Made by a program: the position numbers and the translations under genes. Positions 8,300 to 18,518 of a DNA stretch of 24,923 bases are shown piece after piece; position 1 is the stretch's first letter; each line of letters starts with the position of its first letter. This DNA comes from Priapulus caudatus. Its lineage: Eukaryota > Priapulida > Priapulimorpha > Priapulimorphida > Priapulidae. The notes below the pieces were generated by a model, which was not told the DNA's origin, did not search any database, and saw nothing but the letters and a program-made list of their open reading frames with translations. The stretch is taken from the NCBI RefSeq assembly GCF_000485595.1, contig NW_014578143.1:11250-36172 (forward strand). Direction: 5' to 3'.

Positions 8300-8410
8300 T
8301 TTTTAATTAGTTTATAATTAGGGTTAGGGTTAGGGTTAGCCTTAAACCGACCAGGCTCTCCGACTGTTACACGTTGTAGGATTAACGTAGTGTTAAGCCT
8401 ACACCAACGT
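8300..8410. repeat. TTAGGG-bearing direct repeat, copy 2
   Basis: This is the second copy of the 7844-7954 unit, in the same orientation, with three clean TTAGGG units against two plus a variant in copy 1. The sequence after the copies differs, so about 111 bp were duplicated, not the whole block. Confidence 0.8.
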
Positions 8411-9241
8411 TGTGTTAAAGTGATTACGTCACCGTAAATATTTAAAAAAAAAAAAATATTTCCACTTTTCCACAAAATATAAGTAATTCTGTTCACATTT
8501 TATGGTTAAATTGCTGCATTATACTTCCTATTTTACTATATTGTTCGATGTGAACATACACTCGTGACCCATACATAGCCCATAGCAAGCAATTAATGTT
8601 GAGAACATTAATTAATTCAAATCGTCCAGGTTTTTTGGATTTTTAACTAGTTGAGAAACAATCTTTATAATATCAGATAAGAATTTGACGATTTGTTTAG
8701 TCCCGTTAGTTCTTACTTTTAATGTAAAAAAATGGCAATTTTTTTACAAATTTTAACATAGAAAATTCGTGACGTAGTCCCTTTAAGCGAGAATGGAACT
8801 TGTGGCTAGGTTACTAGCCTTAGCCTAGGGTTAGGGTCACAATGCACCATAAAAGTTTTATTAAAACAGGATTTTCAGGCCCGTGATTTGTATCAACCAG
8901 TGGGATTTGGGAGGTATGCAGGCCCTAGCTGTGAGTGTACTAGAGCTATACCACTGTTTACCAGTAGGAGTCTCATTACTGGACATTAGACATTACATTA
9001 ACTCGTCAACTGTCTGTGTCACGCATCAGACTCACCACCTACCGTTTACCTTGAATTCAAACAGATACAGTGGCGATCGCGACCCACGCCTACTTCACAC
9101 ACAATGGCGTAGCACGACGCGAGATTAAAATAATTTAAACGTATTTTTAGCCACTATAACAGGGATTTAAAGATATAATGTATCCAGCCAAAAATACCGA
9201 CAGGATTTTCAATCCTCCATGACAGATCGATACGAATCTTA
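8411..9241. other. Intergenic, 5' of MMAB exon 1
   Basis: This AT-rich DNA holds the empty paralogous site of the 7546 MITE inside an inverted repeat of 7490-7541 (8891-8960). The rest has no termini or coding block that I recognise. The frame at 8883-9128 is not supported by family similarity. Confidence 0.5.
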
Positions 9242-9255
9242 CCACCAGGTGGCGA
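9242..9255 (+). promoter_or_regulatory. CTCF-like motif upstream of MMAB exon 1
   Basis: CCACCAGGTGGCGA matches the CTCF core at almost every position. It lies 38 bp upstream of the candidate MMAB start codon at 9293. The motif is partly palindromic, so its orientation is weakly defined. Confidence 0.5.
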
Positions 9256-9266
9256 GACCCAGGACC

Positions 9267-9278
9267 GACCAATCAGAG
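9267..9278 (+). promoter_or_regulatory. CCAAT box (NF-Y type)
   Basis: GACCAATCAG fits the NF-Y consensus and stands about 15-25 bp before the candidate ATG at 9293. It supports a promoter here, although CCAAT boxes usually lie further from the start codon, so transcription may start at several points. Confidence 0.45.
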
Positions 9279-9292
9279 GTTAGCATAGAAAT

Positions 9293-9408
9293 ATGGCTGC
9301 GCCCGTTCAATTTTATTCTTTGGCGTTTATAACAGCAAGATTTTTGAGAAATTTAACGGCACTGAAAAATGCCTCGCCGCGGCCTTGTAAACAGAATAGA
9401 CAATACAG
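9293..9408 (+). CDS. MMAB: Probable MMAB first coding exon (mitochondrial presequence)
   Basis: The exon reads MAAPVQFYSLAFITARFLRN then LTALKNASPRPCKQNRQY, and ends in phase 2 (AG) at a cag|gtatat donor. The peptide has no acidic residue, has spaced Arg/Lys and an amphipathic hydrophobic start, as mitochondrial targeting sequences do. MMAB (ATP:cob(I)alamin adenosyltransferase) acts in the matrix and makes adenosylcobalamin for methylmalonyl-CoA mutase. Exon 2 of MMAB needs exactly this phase: AG+T gives Ser, followed by QNKRVPKIYTKTGDKG. The terminal MMAB exon lies on the same strand at 18060. Presequences are not conserved, so the assignment rests on phase, strand, peptide character and position. 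Confidence 0.55.
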
Positions 9409-10040
9409 GTATATTACCGGAAAGGTTTGAAGTGTTGTTTGATCGCGACTTTAGTGGCACAATTACAAAAACGATGATAAACACAGAGGGCCAACCAAAA
9501 AAAGAAGAAAAGAAACCTTTATTCAAAGAATCCTTTTCAAACATTACTATTACTATATTAGCCTTATGCCTACACCGTCACTACACCCTACAGTTACTGA
9601 GTTATATTATAAATATAACTTATAACTAGTAGTAAAGTCTTGAAGTTAACTGTTAAGCTTCTTTTCTGTCATCCTTTGGTCTTTGAAGACTAATCGTTAT
9701 GAGGTTTTACTTAAATCAGCGAATCCATCGGATCGAGATCCGTGGATCCAACCAAACTGTCAAACGCGCCCTCTTACAGTGGCAGTGTTAACAATAACAA
9801 CACAGTAATCCATGACATGGCCGTAAATCCCGGGGGGGATGCATCCCCCCCCCGCTCTTGTAGGAGGGGGGGATGGCCTGTACAAATATCCCCCCTGAGA
9901 TTTAAAAAAAAACTCCTTCCTCTGTGCCCCACTTGAAAGTTCAGCTAATTATGATAATTTGGAGACATGGGCAGACCTAAATCATTTCAATTACTGCAGG
10001 GGCGTGTAAAGGGGGGAGGGGTCCAGGGGGTCCGGACCCC
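9409..10040 (+). other. Start of presumed MMAB intron 1, up to the gap
   Basis: I see no coding block here. A C/G-rich hairpin (GGGGGGATGCATCCCCCC) lies near 9833-9850. A probable hAT-type terminus starting CAGGGGCGTG at 9997 leads into the palindrome GGGGTCCGGACCCC (10027-10040), directly at the gap. Both probably made assembly hard. Confidence 0.5.
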
Positions 10041-10065
10041 NNNNNNNNNNNNNNNNNNNNNNNNN
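10041..10065. other. Assembly gap of 25 N
   Basis: The run is exactly 25 N, a fixed-length placeholder and not a measured distance. Clean sequence precedes it and visibly noisier sequence follows it. Confidence 0.98.
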
Positions 10066-10880
10066 AATCTGTCGTAATCTGGCATCACTTACACAGGGAT
10101 CGCAGCACAAAAAGTTGAAAGCGGGAGGCGTCGTATGGTGATCACTTACATCGAGGACATCTAATATGTTGCTGAGAGCATGTGGAAAGTCCTGTCATAT
10201 GGTGACACTACACGGGAGCGACAAAGTTTGCTGAGAGACCAATTGGAGAGAGTCTGTCGTATGGAACACTTTACAGGAGCACAATAGTTTACTGAGATCT
10301 TGAAGTCTGTCATATGGTGAACACTTACAGGGTAGACAAGTTGCTGGAGATGGGAGATAGTGTCTGCCGTATGGTTACACTTACAGGGAGACACAAAGTT
10401 GCTAGAGATGGGAAGGTCGTCCGTATGGTGAGTCACCTTACGGGAGCACAAAGTATCTGATGAGGCGGCGAGAGTTCGTTGTCACTATGGTGAACACTTA
10501 TCAGGAGCACAAAGTATGCTTGAGAGTGCGGAGAGTGCCTGTCGTATGGTTGACACTTACAGGACCAACAAGTTGATGACGATGTGGAAGTCTGTTTCTA
10601 TATGGGACACATAACAGAGACGCACAAAGTTGAACTTAATGGAGAGTGCGCCGTATTGTGACACCTTACAGGAGCTAGCAAGTTGCTTAACTAGAATAAA
10701 TGGCGACGTCACTGTCGATGTGAAACACTTTAGTCCAGTGTCGAGCGACAAAAGTGACGGAGATGTGAGAAGTCTGTCATTGTGACACTTTACAGTGGAG
10801 CACAAAGTTGCCTGAGATGGGAGTAGTCTGTCGTATGTGAACACTTACAGGGCAGCTACAAAGTTGCTGAGAGGGGAAGT
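10066..10880. repeat. Ragged tandem array, unit about 55 bp
   Basis: About fourteen units repeat, with the core GTATGGTGAACACTTACAGG then GAGCACAAAGTTGCTGAGA and TGGGAAGTCTGTC. Spacing between ACACTTACAGG cores is about 56-59 bp. Nearly every unit differs by small insertions or deletions, not by substitutions. That pattern fits uncorrected long reads better than natural drift. It is not CRISPR: there are no unique spacers. Confidence 0.9.
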
Positions 10881-11740
10881 ATGGGCGTCGTGTGTGCCTC
10901 GCATCCATCCTCCAGGCCGCCGTTGTCCGCAGAGTCGAATGCGAGTGATATCGAGGAAAATCGGGGTAACAATTTTGGAAACAATCGTCATCAAATTCAT
11001 CCCTAACAGGGAGGAGCAGTGGGGCGAGGTGGGGGGGGAGGGCGAGGGGGGGGAGCGGGGGGAGAAAAGGGAAATGACAAACTATTTTGACTAGACAGCA
11101 TTACAGGTTGAGTTAGTTAAAGGATGGAGTACGGTTTGTTTGGTTATGTTATGGTAGAGATATAGTAGTGATGTCCACAGAATTCTATCGATTATAGCGT
11201 CGATCATCGGTTGATACAGTGCTCGAACCAAAGCGCTGGTATACAAAATCGCATAACTCAATTTTACTCAAAAATCAAAAAATGCGATAATAAATGTAAA
11301 CTTGAACAAAAATACTTGCAAAAATTAATTGAATAATCCAAGAGATATCATGTCTCATTTATGTATTACGTTTCGGGAATACACCCGCAGATATTCGCTC
11401 GGAACTAGGCTCTTATGCTTCTATCCGCTGTTGTAGGGTCTAATAGCCTAGGAACAGCATACTAGAGGATACGCTGCTAAACAATGCACATATGAGCTAT
11501 CCACAGCAACGCTACAGTCACATGCGACCTCACACGCAGGAACAATATCGAGACACCATCCAGCACCGAGTAATACACGCAGATCAGTAAACCAGAGGTC
11601 CATCCAGAGCGATCTAACTTGGGTCGATAACCTCGGACCGCACTCCGAGATTTACGAAATCACATATCCCGAACTACTAACACCCAGAGACTATGATGCG
11701 AGTAAATACGTCCTTGAGATCCAATTTATTTCCTATTTCC
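10881..11740. other. Noisy filler without a recognised gene
   Basis: A G-rich tract lies at about 11020-11065. Around 11164-11260 there is a partial TAGTG-family hAT, similar to the inverse of 2690-2769. Nothing else is recognised. Sequence quality looks poor, as in the neighbouring array. Confidence 0.5.
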
Positions 11741-12258
11741 GCGTGCAATAGCAAGCGTTTTATGGCATGTAGACATGAGTCAAAATAACATGGTTCCAGA
11801 AAAACCACTAAATCAGATTTTAACCACAACATCAACCAATTGCACTCGCATCTTCGAGCCTCTGCCACTTAGCACCCCGTCTCCTAGCGAAATTTTGAGC
11901 AAGCTGGATACAGGGGACAACGTACCGCACCCTAAGCTTCGTGAAGATGCCGAAACAACTAACACCATCTACGCTGTCATGAAAAACAGCAACAGCTAAC
12001 TACGATCATAATCACTACAATCACTCCGGGAAACTGAAAAAAAACCCAAGTTTTATAGCGTACGCACTCCATTTCTAATCACTTGTCACAACTGTGAGTA
12101 AGGTCTAACTTACTCGATGCAAAGGATCACATCTTAAGAATGCACAATACATAACACAACTAGCTGCACGAATATGCTCTATCACTCAGCAAAGGCACTA
12201 CAACACGCACTACGTGTCAGCAAACAGTCAGGCCTTTAGACAATCAATCAACGACGCA

Positions 12259-12472
12259 ACGGTTAATGACTTTAGGGATAAACTTATCTATTCTTGATCC
12301 CGAAGATATGGCCCTCCGAACGCGTGGATTTTGATGCTCACTGAGATTGCTGCCATGTCGGGCAGAGTGCTGTAGTGGAGTGGCTATGATTGACCCATGT
12401 CTGTAAATACATTGAATCCTCTCTAGTTGTGGGCGAAGGCATGCTGCTGATCCTGCGAACTCGAGGGACACC
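12259..12472 (-). pseudogene. MMAB: MMAB exon 4 copy, damaged (inverted arm)
   Basis: On the minus strand the sequence is a close copy of 24180-24384, with LERIQCI, IATPL and LSEHQ readable, but several single-base indels change frame within the exon. The acceptor AG seen in the clean copy is replaced by TG before GTGTC. Either raw-read error or decay explains it. Confidence 0.8.
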
Positions 12473-12900
12473 ATGAAATGTCTAGAAACACAACCAATGC
12501 TTATAAGAGAAGACGAAAAAATCCTCCTACAGTCTCTGATTGACCAGATTGATCATGCAGCCGCCATCTGTTGCAGGAAATCAGTTAAAAAGATTCATAA
12601 CATGTGCAGTGTTCACGTTAGAACCCTAGCATGTTATTGACACGAGAACATCAACAGCTTTGAGTAGGATGAACGAACTATTTTCTAGTTTGCGAGGTAT
12701 TGTCAAAAGGCTTATGAAAAACTGTATAATGTTGCACCAAGTAATAATAGCACTAATAGCAATCCAATATATAAAATGGTCCCTTAATTTCTCTCCGAAG
12801 ACATGTTTTCAGAGTGTCGAACATGTAGGTCCAATGCCAGTCAGGCTTAGGCTAATGCGGCAGTCGCACACAAACACTGTCGGCTGTGAACATGCTTTAC

Positions 12901-12999
12901 CGAATAAGACCGACGACAGCTCGTCGACCGTTCCCACGTCTCGAATATGTCGTCGTTCCTGGCTGCGACGCTCTACGCGGTGAATAGAGCAGACGTGCC
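12901..12999 (-). pseudogene. MMAB: MMAB exon 3 copy, damaged (inverted arm)
   Basis: The minus strand matches 23681-23774 over CACGTCTGCTCT, GACGACATATTCGAGACGT and GGTCGACGAGCTGTCGTCGG, with at least five small indels. The frames for TGERR and DDIFET no longer join, and both splice sites are altered. The exon-sense strand is opposite to the flanking MMAB exons at 9293 and 18060. Confidence 0.82.
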
Positions 13000-13430
13000 C
13001 TAGTAGAAGAGCTCACACATCTGTGTAGTGTCGTCGTAATATCGCCGCAGCAGGATATTACCCGCGCACGCAGAACCGTCTCGCCGTCCTTATTCGACGA
13101 CGCCATTTTTCGTACGAAACGGTCGATTATCGACGGGAGTCTTGGGCGACATGCATCTTATTCTTTAAATAATAAATTTATGACATTTCACGATTTTTTC
13201 CATTCGTTTAATGTCCAAGTCTATATAATTTCTTCTGTAAATTTTGTAACGGACATGTAGACACGGATGTGGATTACGGAGACACCCGTGACGATTTCTG
13301 AGGATCAGATCAGATGCATCCGATAGTAAAGGAAATTTGGGTAGGGATTGCTCATACACGAACATTTTCATTAGCAAAATATAGTCTATAAAGAGGACCT
13401 GCAATATGCTTTCTAAAAAACCCAACAATA

Positions 13431-15085
13431 TAATAGATGAAAGTAAAACATGAGTATAATAATTGCTGGCATTCCCGATACTTTTTTGGTTGTGGAAAAA
13501 TCGCGCATATTTTAAGAATATCCTGCAAACATCACTGTCAACATCCACTCGGCGTCGCACAAACATTCGGGAATTTCGCGCGATCTTGACGTCATTCGAA
13601 CAACGACAACCTCGCCTAGCTACGTCGACGCTAACTATAGAAGGGATACGGGCGGGTTGGTGAGTTCGAGTCAAGTTTTATCACATTTTTACGACTGCCC
13701 CGGCAGATGTGTTTGAGGCCAATTGCTCATGCACAAGGTATGGATTGTATAAGTGTCTCGAAAGACGAAAATCGGAGTAAAGAAATGACCAGCAATTTGT
13801 CAAATCTAACGAGCGAAGTGGTGGATGTCCCGACCTCAAGCGTGCCTGTTAGCAGTGTTGATGTGTATGAAAGTCGGTTCCCTACTTCACGGAGACTTCT
13901 GCCAATTCCATGTTCATCCATTCATGGCTTTTCAGCAAGATTTCGAACGCAGTAAGCACATTTTCTGTGGTAGATATAACGCGCTGCGTATCACAATAGC
14001 AGCTGTAATACAATTTGAAAGTCATCTTGCGGCCTCCTTATATTAGATGTAATCAGAAAAATCTGTACTCTATCTGTCCCGTATGGTATACGTAACTGAT
14101 AGCTGCATGCTACGGGGGCCTATATATATAAATTAATACATATAGGCCGCTAATATATATATATTATTATATTGTGTGTGGTGCGGTCTGTGGACAAGTG
14201 TGTGTGCGTGCTGTGTGTGTGCGTGCGTGTGTGTGTGTGTGATGTGCGTGTGTTGTGTGTGTTTGTGTGTGCGTGTGTGTTGTGTGTTATGTCAGTGCAG
14301 TGTGGTGACCGTGACGATGTCCATGATAATAGTGCTGGCATGAGTGTCGACGAGCGTGTCGCTGTTATGTGGTGTGTGTGTGTGTGATGTGTGATTTGTA
14401 TATGTGTGTGTGGTGTTGATCAGTATGCGTGAATGTGGTGACATATGGATAGAGACGCACTATGCTTATACAACGATCAATCAAGATGTTTTAGCTCAGA
14501 TTCATTCATCGTTGCTCTCGTCCTATAACTTCTCATCCGAGCATCTGCTCATACATACTGTGGGACAATCACTACTTCTGATCCGTCCATACTAGTTCAC
14601 CAGTCTCACAGAACCCAAATCTTCATATCATAGACTTCATCTTGGCTGATTCTGTCAAAAATCGCTCTGCGGTATGTACTTTTCCTATACGTTCGTGCAT
14701 GTGGTCCAGACATATTTCAATATGACGTCACTCCCCGCTGGAATCCGCGCGTTTTCACAACGCAAACATAATTATAGAATCAACATATAAGAATAGAATG
14801 CACAAGGAATCACGTTCACCGATGCACAATTATCAAAAAATCAGGAAAATACAATACTAACCATTTTTCCAACCCCAACTGCTAATCACCCGCAAATTAT
14901 TAATATTAACGCAAAAAATAGCACTACACTTAAAGAGCCGAGACGCCTCACACTACCACTATACCCAATCATAAATGATCAGTTAATACACAAAAAACAT
15001 ATATAGATACACTCATAGCACAGAGACAACAACCACCATAATCACCCACCCAACACCCACAACCAACATACCCACACACATCCCC
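13431..15085. other. Block of about 1.65 kb present only in the left arm
   Basis: The right arm has no counterpart at the matching place (near 23290-23340). The block holds a GT-rich microsatellite at 14165-14420 and short open frames without family similarity. I could not find clear terminal repeats. It is either an insertion that distinguishes two haplotypes or paralogs, or unrelated sequence joined during assembly. Confidence 0.55.
14165..14420. repeat. GT-rich microsatellite
   Basis: The run is (TG)n interrupted by GTGC and TGAT units, broken between 14290 and 14370. Frames across it are low-complexity artefacts. Confidence 0.9.
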
Positions 15086-16399
15086 ACCACCAACCACCCA
15101 TTCTTCTCCGCACCCGATCCTGGGAATCGGGAGCCTTACGTCTGGATCGGAGATCAATTTTGGCGCGATTTCGAATTTGAATCGGGCGCGGAGGCGGTGT
15201 CGAATAGGTTCCGAGCGCTACGACCGATTTTCAGATTAGTGTGCGTTGCCAATGTCTCGAGCCCGCGCCGATGCGCTGAAATAAAATTGACCAATTACAG
15301 AGCAGGCGCCATGGGAACGCACATTCGTTAAAAAATTGCGGCAAAAACACTCGACGACGGCCCTTAGTACACGCTAAATTCTCGCTGGAACCACGAGAGC
15401 GCCATGGTTGCGCGCCGACTTGAGTCTGGACAGTGGGCGGGGCCTCCCGATCGATCGTGGCTGCCGAGCAGTTTGTTTGCGAGGGCTTACGACTGCGCCC
15501 GAGCAAAAATGCGTATAGTGGCAGCTAGCATTAGTTTACACAGCTATAGATGTGAATCACATCAGGTGGATATATGCACTGAACAACCATATAATGGGGT
15601 GCATGCAACATATGCAATGCAGGTAGATATCTATATGCTTCCAACTATATATTAATATATTCCATCATATATATTATAGTCGTATGGGCGCCATTCCAAC
15701 TGCGTATCAGCCAGTTACAAGATACTTGGCGAATAAACTGAGATCACCACTGTACGTGGTGCAACCTACATATACGTTTACAGAACGTTTTTACCGATGC
15801 AATCACGATTTTGGAGCGGCAAGGTGTATAAGTGCTTCTCTATATTAAGTGCTTGCGCAATCATGCTTGACCAAACTGTCACTCCTAACGGCTCCTGCCT
15901 TTAAAATGTGTATTCCAAGCTTCAGGGTAGAAAGTAAGCCATCAAAGAGACAAACCCAACGGAGTGCCGCAACGGACTCCTACCCTCTTTTTGAGTCGCA
16001 CACAATGCAGCCCGAATGAGGAGTCCGGCAGTCCTGAGGTTTCAAAATGTAAAGATATTACAAATAAACCGCATGTGCTTATTTTATAGATTCATGCGAT
16101 TTGCAGCTCATGCCAAATTTTCTTTCCACATTAGCTGAAAAATACGGCAATTCCTCGAGGCCATTCTCTGAACGGAACTAGTTAGTATTGGCAGAATTTT
16201 TCACAAAAAGCGAGTCACACACTCCTCATAGTTCAAATCAGGGAGTGCTGCGACGGTAATTCAGGAACGATATTTGAGCTCCGGGACTCCCGTTAATTTC
16301 GGCACCCCGAAAGCTTATACGAGGAGCGCTATTCAGCTATAGGCACCAGCTTTATGAACAAAGCTATGTCATTGATAGTAACTACATGTTTTTAACTTA

Positions 16400-16695
16400 G
16401 GCGCCAAAACAAAATATATGCTCTGGTTCACCGTTACATGCCGGAAAGAAAATAGGTATGTAGGTAAGGGAAAACAGATGTATTTCTTGGAATAATTTAT
16501 TTACGAACCATGTCCGAAGGATGTCATTGTGCTTTTTGAAAGCGAAGGAACTGACGCAAATCAAATTTTTTCTCAACATTTTTTTTATTTATGTGTAACT
16601 TTAAAGAAAATGACAATTAACATTTGTAGGGTCGTGCTAGTATAGCGGGTCCGCTCGAAAAACCGTATACCACACCTATATCTTATGTTTTGGCC
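16400..16695. mobile_element. GGCCAAAAC-family MITE, copy 2 (left arm)
   Basis: This copy has TTA at 16397-16399 and 16696-16698. It is the same insertion as 21789-22061, seen in the inverted arm, and not an independent event. Its left end is GGCGCCAAAAC, where one or two inserted bases look like read errors. Confidence 0.85.
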
Positions 16696-16802
16696 TTAAG
16701 TGACAAGCTGGTGAGAGCAAGTGTATATTTTAGTTATCGCCTCACCACATACTAGTATCAAGACGAACCTGAATCTAGGGTCTCACGCGCTGATGATACT
16801 AC

Positions 16803-16846
16803 CTTTCGGCCAGTTTGTGTTATATTTTGCTATCTCTTATTCTTGA
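16803..16846 (-). pseudogene. MMAB: MMAB exon 2 copy, damaged (inverted arm)
   Basis: The minus strand matches 21637-21683, between the same tttcag acceptor and a gtagta donor. Small indels break the frame that encodes KIYTKTGDKG in the clean copy. As in the other left-arm exons, the damage is by indels. Confidence 0.78.
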
Positions 16847-17299
16847 CTGAAATTAAGATGACAGATGCAAGTAAATAATTATTGTAAGTGGTAATAAAAA
16901 ACCTCATTAGAGCCTGAGCGAGGAATGCATGATTAGTGTGTGTGAGTGAGTTGCCTTAGCACTATGATAGGCGTAACGTATTTGTCTAATCTGGCTTCCC
17001 TGTCGGCACTGCCTGTTAATTGGAGCCTTGATTTTTCTGTGAATGTCCTACCATCACAGCACAATACTATAACTATGCAGGCTAACTATATACAAGAGCA
17101 CCCTGTGATGACAAAGGACGTACCTGACAATACAAGGAGACGTTTGAAAAGAGCCCGTCGTGTGAACACGTGTGAAACTAGTTCTTGTCTAAAACAAGAT
17201 GAATTCAATCAGCACTTCTTTATGAACTTAAACATGCGCAAATCACAACCTTTAGTAGTCGTTGCTGTGCGGGCGTCACTCTATCGCTTCTCTCTGAAC

Positions 17300-17475
17300 T
17301 CTGTTTGACCTGGCTGCGTTTAAGATCTTTCTGACTAACCTGCCTAACCCTAAACCAGTTATAAGAATTATGTTTTTTACGCGAGGGTTTAGGTGTTATC
17401 AGAAAGATCTGCAAACGAAGCCAGGTCAAACAGCGGTCAGGACGACATAGATCCTTATCTGCAAGCAAGGAGGCT
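17300..17475. repeat. Palindromic element, left-arm copy
   Basis: This is an inverted pair of TTTGACCTGG...AGATCTTTCTGA blocks around a CCTAA-rich loop. It is the counterpart of 21137-21290, with extra indels. Confidence 0.75.
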
Positions 17476-17669
17476 AAATTTTAGGCTCCTTGGACTGCGG
17501 CTAGTGCCAGTACGTGTGATCGATTACGGGCACGGGGCGTAAAATCGTACCGAGAGCTGGGGGAATGACATGCGAAGGGGGGCGGAGTCCTGCAGGGTTC
17601 TACAAATTTTCGAGATTAGACCGCACGCCTCCAGATGCCGCTTTGCTGCCAACGAGCAGGGCGGGTCTA

Positions 17670-17890
17670 GAGAGCGAGAGCGAGAGCGAGAGAGCGAGAG
17701 CGAGAGCGAGAGAGCGAGAGAGAGAGCGAGAGCGAGAGCGAGAGCGAGAGAGCGAGAGCGAGAGCGAGAGAGCGAGAGAGAGAGCGAGAGCGAGAGCGAG
17801 AGCGAGAGAGCGAGAGCGAGAGCGAGAGAGCGAGAGAGAGAGCGAGAGCGAGAGCGAGAGCGAGAGCGAGAGCGAGAGAGAGAGAACAGG

Positions 17891-17981
<91 letters not shown>

Positions 17982-17985
17982 TAGC
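17670..17985. repeat. GAGCGA/GA microsatellite with 58-bp higher-order period
   Basis: (GAGCGA) and (GA) blocks alternate in a pattern that recurs every 58 bp; the marker GAGCGAGAGAGAGAGCG starts at 17712, 17770 and 17828. A pure (GA)n run follows from about 17895. It ends about 75 bp before the MMAB terminal exon. Long frames encoding RERE or SLSL runs here are artefacts. Confidence 0.95.
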
Positions 17986-18059
17986 ATTTCAACTATTTGT
18001 TGTTGTTTGTTGCCGCGTGCAGCATTTCTACTGTTTACTACTATTTTTACCGCCTGCAG

Positions 18060-18246
18060 ACTCAGCGACTACCTCTTCACGGTGGCGAGGTTGGCCGTAC
18101 AACTCGAGAAGCAGGAGGAGACCGTCTACAGGAGGGTGCGGCCGCAGCGCAGCAACCGCCGCCAGGGGGCGCCGGACAGCGAGGGTACGTCCGACAGTTC
18201 CACGGTGTCAGATAGCAGCAGCAGCGCGTCCAAGGATGGATCGTAG
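18060..18246 (+). CDS. MMAB: MMAB terminal exon
   Basis: After a ctgcag acceptor, A completes an Arg codon and the exon reads LSDYLFTVARLAVQLEKQEE then TVYRRVRPQ, followed by a Ser/Asp-rich tail and TAG at 18244-18246. R|LSDYLFTLAR is the conserved C-terminal helix of ATP:cob(I)alamin adenosyltransferases (PduO type), close to the cobalamin pocket, and animals split it at this place. The upstream plus-strand exons that should feed it are missing: between here and 9293 only minus-strand copies occur. The tail (RRQGAPDSEGTSDSSTVSDS and on) is longer and more serine-rich than in mammals. Confidence 0.9.
18159..18172 (+). promoter_or_regulatory. CTCF-like motif inside the MMAB terminal exon
   Basis: CCGCCAGGGGGCGC is a textbook CTCF core. 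It also encodes part of the RRQGAP segment, so it may be a coding coincidence. Confidence 0.45.
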
Positions 18247-18430
18247 CGGATCGTAGCGGTTAGTAGCGGATCGTAGCGGATTGTAGCAGATTGTAGCGGA
18301 TAGTAGCGGATAGTAGCGGATCGTAGCGGATAGTAGCGGATCGTAGCGGTTCATAGCGAATCTTGGCAGATAGTAGCAGATCGTAGCGGATAGTAGCAGA
18401 TCGTAGCGGATAGTAGTGGATTGTAGCGGG
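18241..18430. repeat. 10-bp satellite starting at the MMAB stop codon
   Basis: About nineteen units of TCGTAGCGGA/TAGTAGCGGA follow one another with few changes. The first unit contains the MMAB stop codon. The array would form the start of the 3' UTR. It also supplies the C-terminal part of a spurious minus-strand frame. Confidence 0.92.
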
Positions 18431-18518
18431 GGAAGCGCGGAGGCGTGTGCAGGTAGAGGTGCTCGTATGTTCTCGGCTCTGCCGTGTGTTCGTCGTGACT
18501 CTGCCGTGGGCTTGTCCG

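Larger units (their letters stand above)
11740..17530 (-). repeat. Left arm of a large inverted duplication
   Basis: Read inverted, this arm follows 21070-24790 through MMAB exons 2, 3 and 4, their introns and the MITEs inside them. Examples are the GGCCAAAAC MITE at 16400-16695 and the MITE at about 15085-15530. Most differences are one- or two-base insertions and deletions. The arm also has an extra block at about 13431-15085. It appears as a minus-strand MMAB segment between plus-strand MMAB exon 1 and the terminal exon. Confidence 0.88.

Noticed and set aside
9369-9629. Plus-strand frame starting MPRRGLVNRIDN
   Set aside because: It starts inside the presumed MMAB exon 1 in another frame and reads through its donor into intron. 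The ATG at 9293 gives the better presequence and the correct phase.
10066-10880. Possible CRISPR array
   Set aside because: The whole unit of about 55 bp repeats without unique spacers, and the sequence is eukaryotic. It is a tandem satellite.
12660-12983. Plus-strand frame of 107 residues
   Set aside because: It is antisense to the damaged MMAB exon 3 copy and is explained by it.
17565-18256. Frames of up to 228 residues of RERE/SLSL type
   Set aside because: They are produced by the GAGCGA tract. The genuine coding part is the terminal MMAB exon in one frame only.
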